Assembly (NCBI RefSeq): GCF_001657485.1
Contig: NZ_LXFU01000052.1
Coordinates: forward strand, 124,001-188,000
Source: Rhizobium sp. WYCCWR10014
GTDB lineage: Bacteria > Pseudomonadota > Alphaproteobacteria > Rhizobiales > Rhizobiaceae
Direction: 5' to 3'
Length of the DNA: 64,000 nt
A program made the translations under genes and the position numbers. Of this stretch, positions 62,904-64,000 are shown one piece after another. Positions within the stretch are counted from its first letter, which is position 1. Each line of letters begins with the position of its first letter. The notes beneath the pieces were generated by a model. The model ran no database searches, had not been told where the DNA came from, and saw only the letters and a list, made by a program, of their open reading frames with translations.

Positions 62904-63535
62904 TCGTGATCGATGCATTCAGCTGGATCTTCAACAACTCCGGCGCCTTCTTCAATGCCTTCAATCGCCATCTTCTGATGTGCGTCCTATCGCTCGGCAT
63001 CGCTTTCGTCATTGCCGTACCACTCGGATTTGCCGTCGCACGGGCACCTCGCGCCGCCTTTGCAGTGGTCAATATTGCCGGCGCCTTGCGCTCGATACCG
63101 AGCCTTGCGATCCTGTCGGCGGCGATGCCGTTTCTCGGCATCGGATTGTTGCCATCGGTGGTGGCCCTCATCGTCCTTGCCGTGCCGCCGCTGCTGTTGA
63201 GCACAATCATCGGCATCCGCGAGATCGACGCCTCGGTGATCGATGCGGCCGATGGAATGGGCATGAGCGCCGGGCAGATGCTGTGGGAGATAGAACTTCC
63301 CCTGGCCGTTCCGTCAATTCTGTCAGGCGTCAGGACGAGCGCCATCCAGGTCATCGGCGGGGCGGCGCTGGCCTCCTTCATCGGCGGCGGCGGGCTTGGC
63401 GATTTCATCAATGCCGGCATTGCGATCATGAACATGCCGCGCCTTCTCGTCGGAGCGGTTCCGATAGCCCTGCTCGCGATCTTTGCGGAATTGGCGTTCG
63501 GCGCCCTGGAGCGCGTCTTCACTCAACGGCGCTAA
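62900..63535 (+). CDS. ABC permease, osmoprotectant type (second)
   Basis: 211 residues, about five transmembrane helices. EAA loop SVIDAADGMGMSAGQMLWEIELPLAVPSI; SFIGGGGLGDFINAGI is the counterpart of the first permease's GGLG segment. The two form a heterodimeric channel. The start overlaps the first permease stop. Confidence 0.94.
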   Translation: MIVIDAFSWIFNNSGAFFNAFNRHLLMCVLSLGIAFVIAVPLGFAVARAPRAAFAVVNIAGALRSIPSLAILSAAMPFLGIGLLPSVVALIVLAVPPLLLSTIIGIREIDASVIDAADGMGMSAGQMLWEIELPLAVPSILSGVRTSAIQVIGGAALASFIGGGGLGDFINAGIAIMNMPRLLVGAVPIALLAIFAELAFGALERVFTQRR

Positions 63536-63557
63536 GCGGCCGAAAGCGGATATCAGG

Positions 63558-64000
63558 ATGATTCATCTCGACCATGTTACGAAGAATTACGACGGAAGCG
63601 GTTCGCATGCGGTCGACAATCTCGACCTTCTGATCGAGACCGGCACGACGGTTGCCCTGATCGGTCCTTCGGGCTGCGGCAAGACCACGACCATGCGCAT
63701 GATCAATCAGTTGGAGACGCCCACGGCGGGACGGGTGCTGGTCGATGGCAGAGATATCGCCCGGGTCGATCAGAAAGAGCTGCGCCGCAGCATCGGCTAT
63801 GTCATCCAGCAAGTCGGTCTGTTTCCGCATATGTCGATCGCGCGCAATGTCGCGACCGTGCCGCGGCTTCTCGGTTGGGAAAAGGCGCGCAGCGATCGCC
63901 GGGTCGACGAGCTGCTGGATCTCGTAGGACTTGATCCGGCCATCATGCGGCAGCGCCTGCCACACGAATTGTCGGGCGGGCAGCGTCAGCGCGTCGGTTT
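63558..64000 (+). CDS. ABC ATPase, osmoprotectant type (partial)
   Basis: 147 residues to the right edge. MIHLDHVTKNYDGSGS, Walker A GPSGCGKTTTM, QQVGLFPHMS Q-loop and signature LSGGQRQRVG match OpuCA-type ATPases. It starts 22 bases after the second permease and continues beyond the window. Confidence 0.94.
   Translation, partial: MIHLDHVTKNYDGSGSHAVDNLDLLIETGTTVALIGPSGCGKTTTMRMINQLETPTAGRVLVDGRDIARVDQKELRRSIGYVIQQVGLFPHMSIARNVATVPRLLGWEKARSDRRVDELLDLVGLDPAIMRQRLPHELSGGQRQRVG

Overview
The window reads as alphaproteobacterial, most likely Rhizobium (R. leguminosarum/R. etli type) or a close relative. The evidence is high GC with ATGA/GTGA-overlapping operons, a GlgE-type trehalose/alpha-glucan cluster with a TreS-maltokinase fusion, several binding-protein-dependent transporters, and candidate promoters of the rhizobial general-stress type (GGAAC-N16/17-CGTT). 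No rRNA, tRNA, transposon, phage or CRISPR array was recognised. Species and replicon are inferences from gene content.

Layout. 1-6340: tail of a membrane protein, a bidirectional terminator, a chemoreceptor, a DUF4272 protein, a CorA channel, a metallo-beta-lactamase/aminoglycoside-phosphotransferase pair and a small secreted protein. 6548-15261: glgE, treS-mak and glgB, overlapping or abutting, which build alpha-glucan from trehalose via maltose-1-phosphate. 15304-18124: a FecCD-type metal-chelate ABC importer on the minus strand. 18452-19265: two small hypothetical genes. 19489-27475: a soluble poly-HAMP hybrid kinase of 2099 residues with eleven 92-residue repeats and three receiver domains, and a REC-HK-REC partner 10 bases away. 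27618-31285: treZ-malQ, with no treY beside them. 31461-36266: small membrane, lipoprotein and stress-like genes. 36382-42594: a LuxR-type regulator, then a LacI-type repressor divergent from an amino-acid-type ABC transporter (permease and ATPase fused) and an FAD oxidoreductase. 42677-48359: a YbhP-like phosphatase, YbhN-like membrane protein and cardiolipin-synthase-like protein around shared stress promoters, plus DUF763 and PNPOx-like genes. 48560-53729: a DMT transporter, a divergent SDR/AraC pair and a divergent LysR/YeiH pair.

53829-64000 (running off the right edge) is the most interesting part. It is a catabolic-transport operon: PCT-type CoA-transferase, SDR, MaoC hydratase, HutC-type GntR repressor, a histidine-ammonia-lyase-fold protein, an osmoprotectant-type ABC importer, an ornithine-cyclodeaminase-family protein and a leaderless PhnD-like binding protein. 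The lyase lacks the Ala-Ser-Gly that forms the MIO cofactor of ammonia-lyases. I read this as a pathway that imports an aromatic betaine (ergothioneine, hercynine, hypaphorine or similar), eliminates trimethylamine without MIO to give an aryl-acrylate, and processes the acrylate as a CoA thioester by beta-oxidation-like steps. A perfect TGTA-N2-TACA palindrome in front of the first gene is the likely operator of the HutC-type repressor.

The regulatory layer is unusually legible: candidate stress-sigma promoters, three ACCGGT half-sites between the LacI gene and its target, the HutC-type palindrome, and strong hairpins directly behind two binding-protein genes. All function calls come from reading translated motifs; no database search was run.
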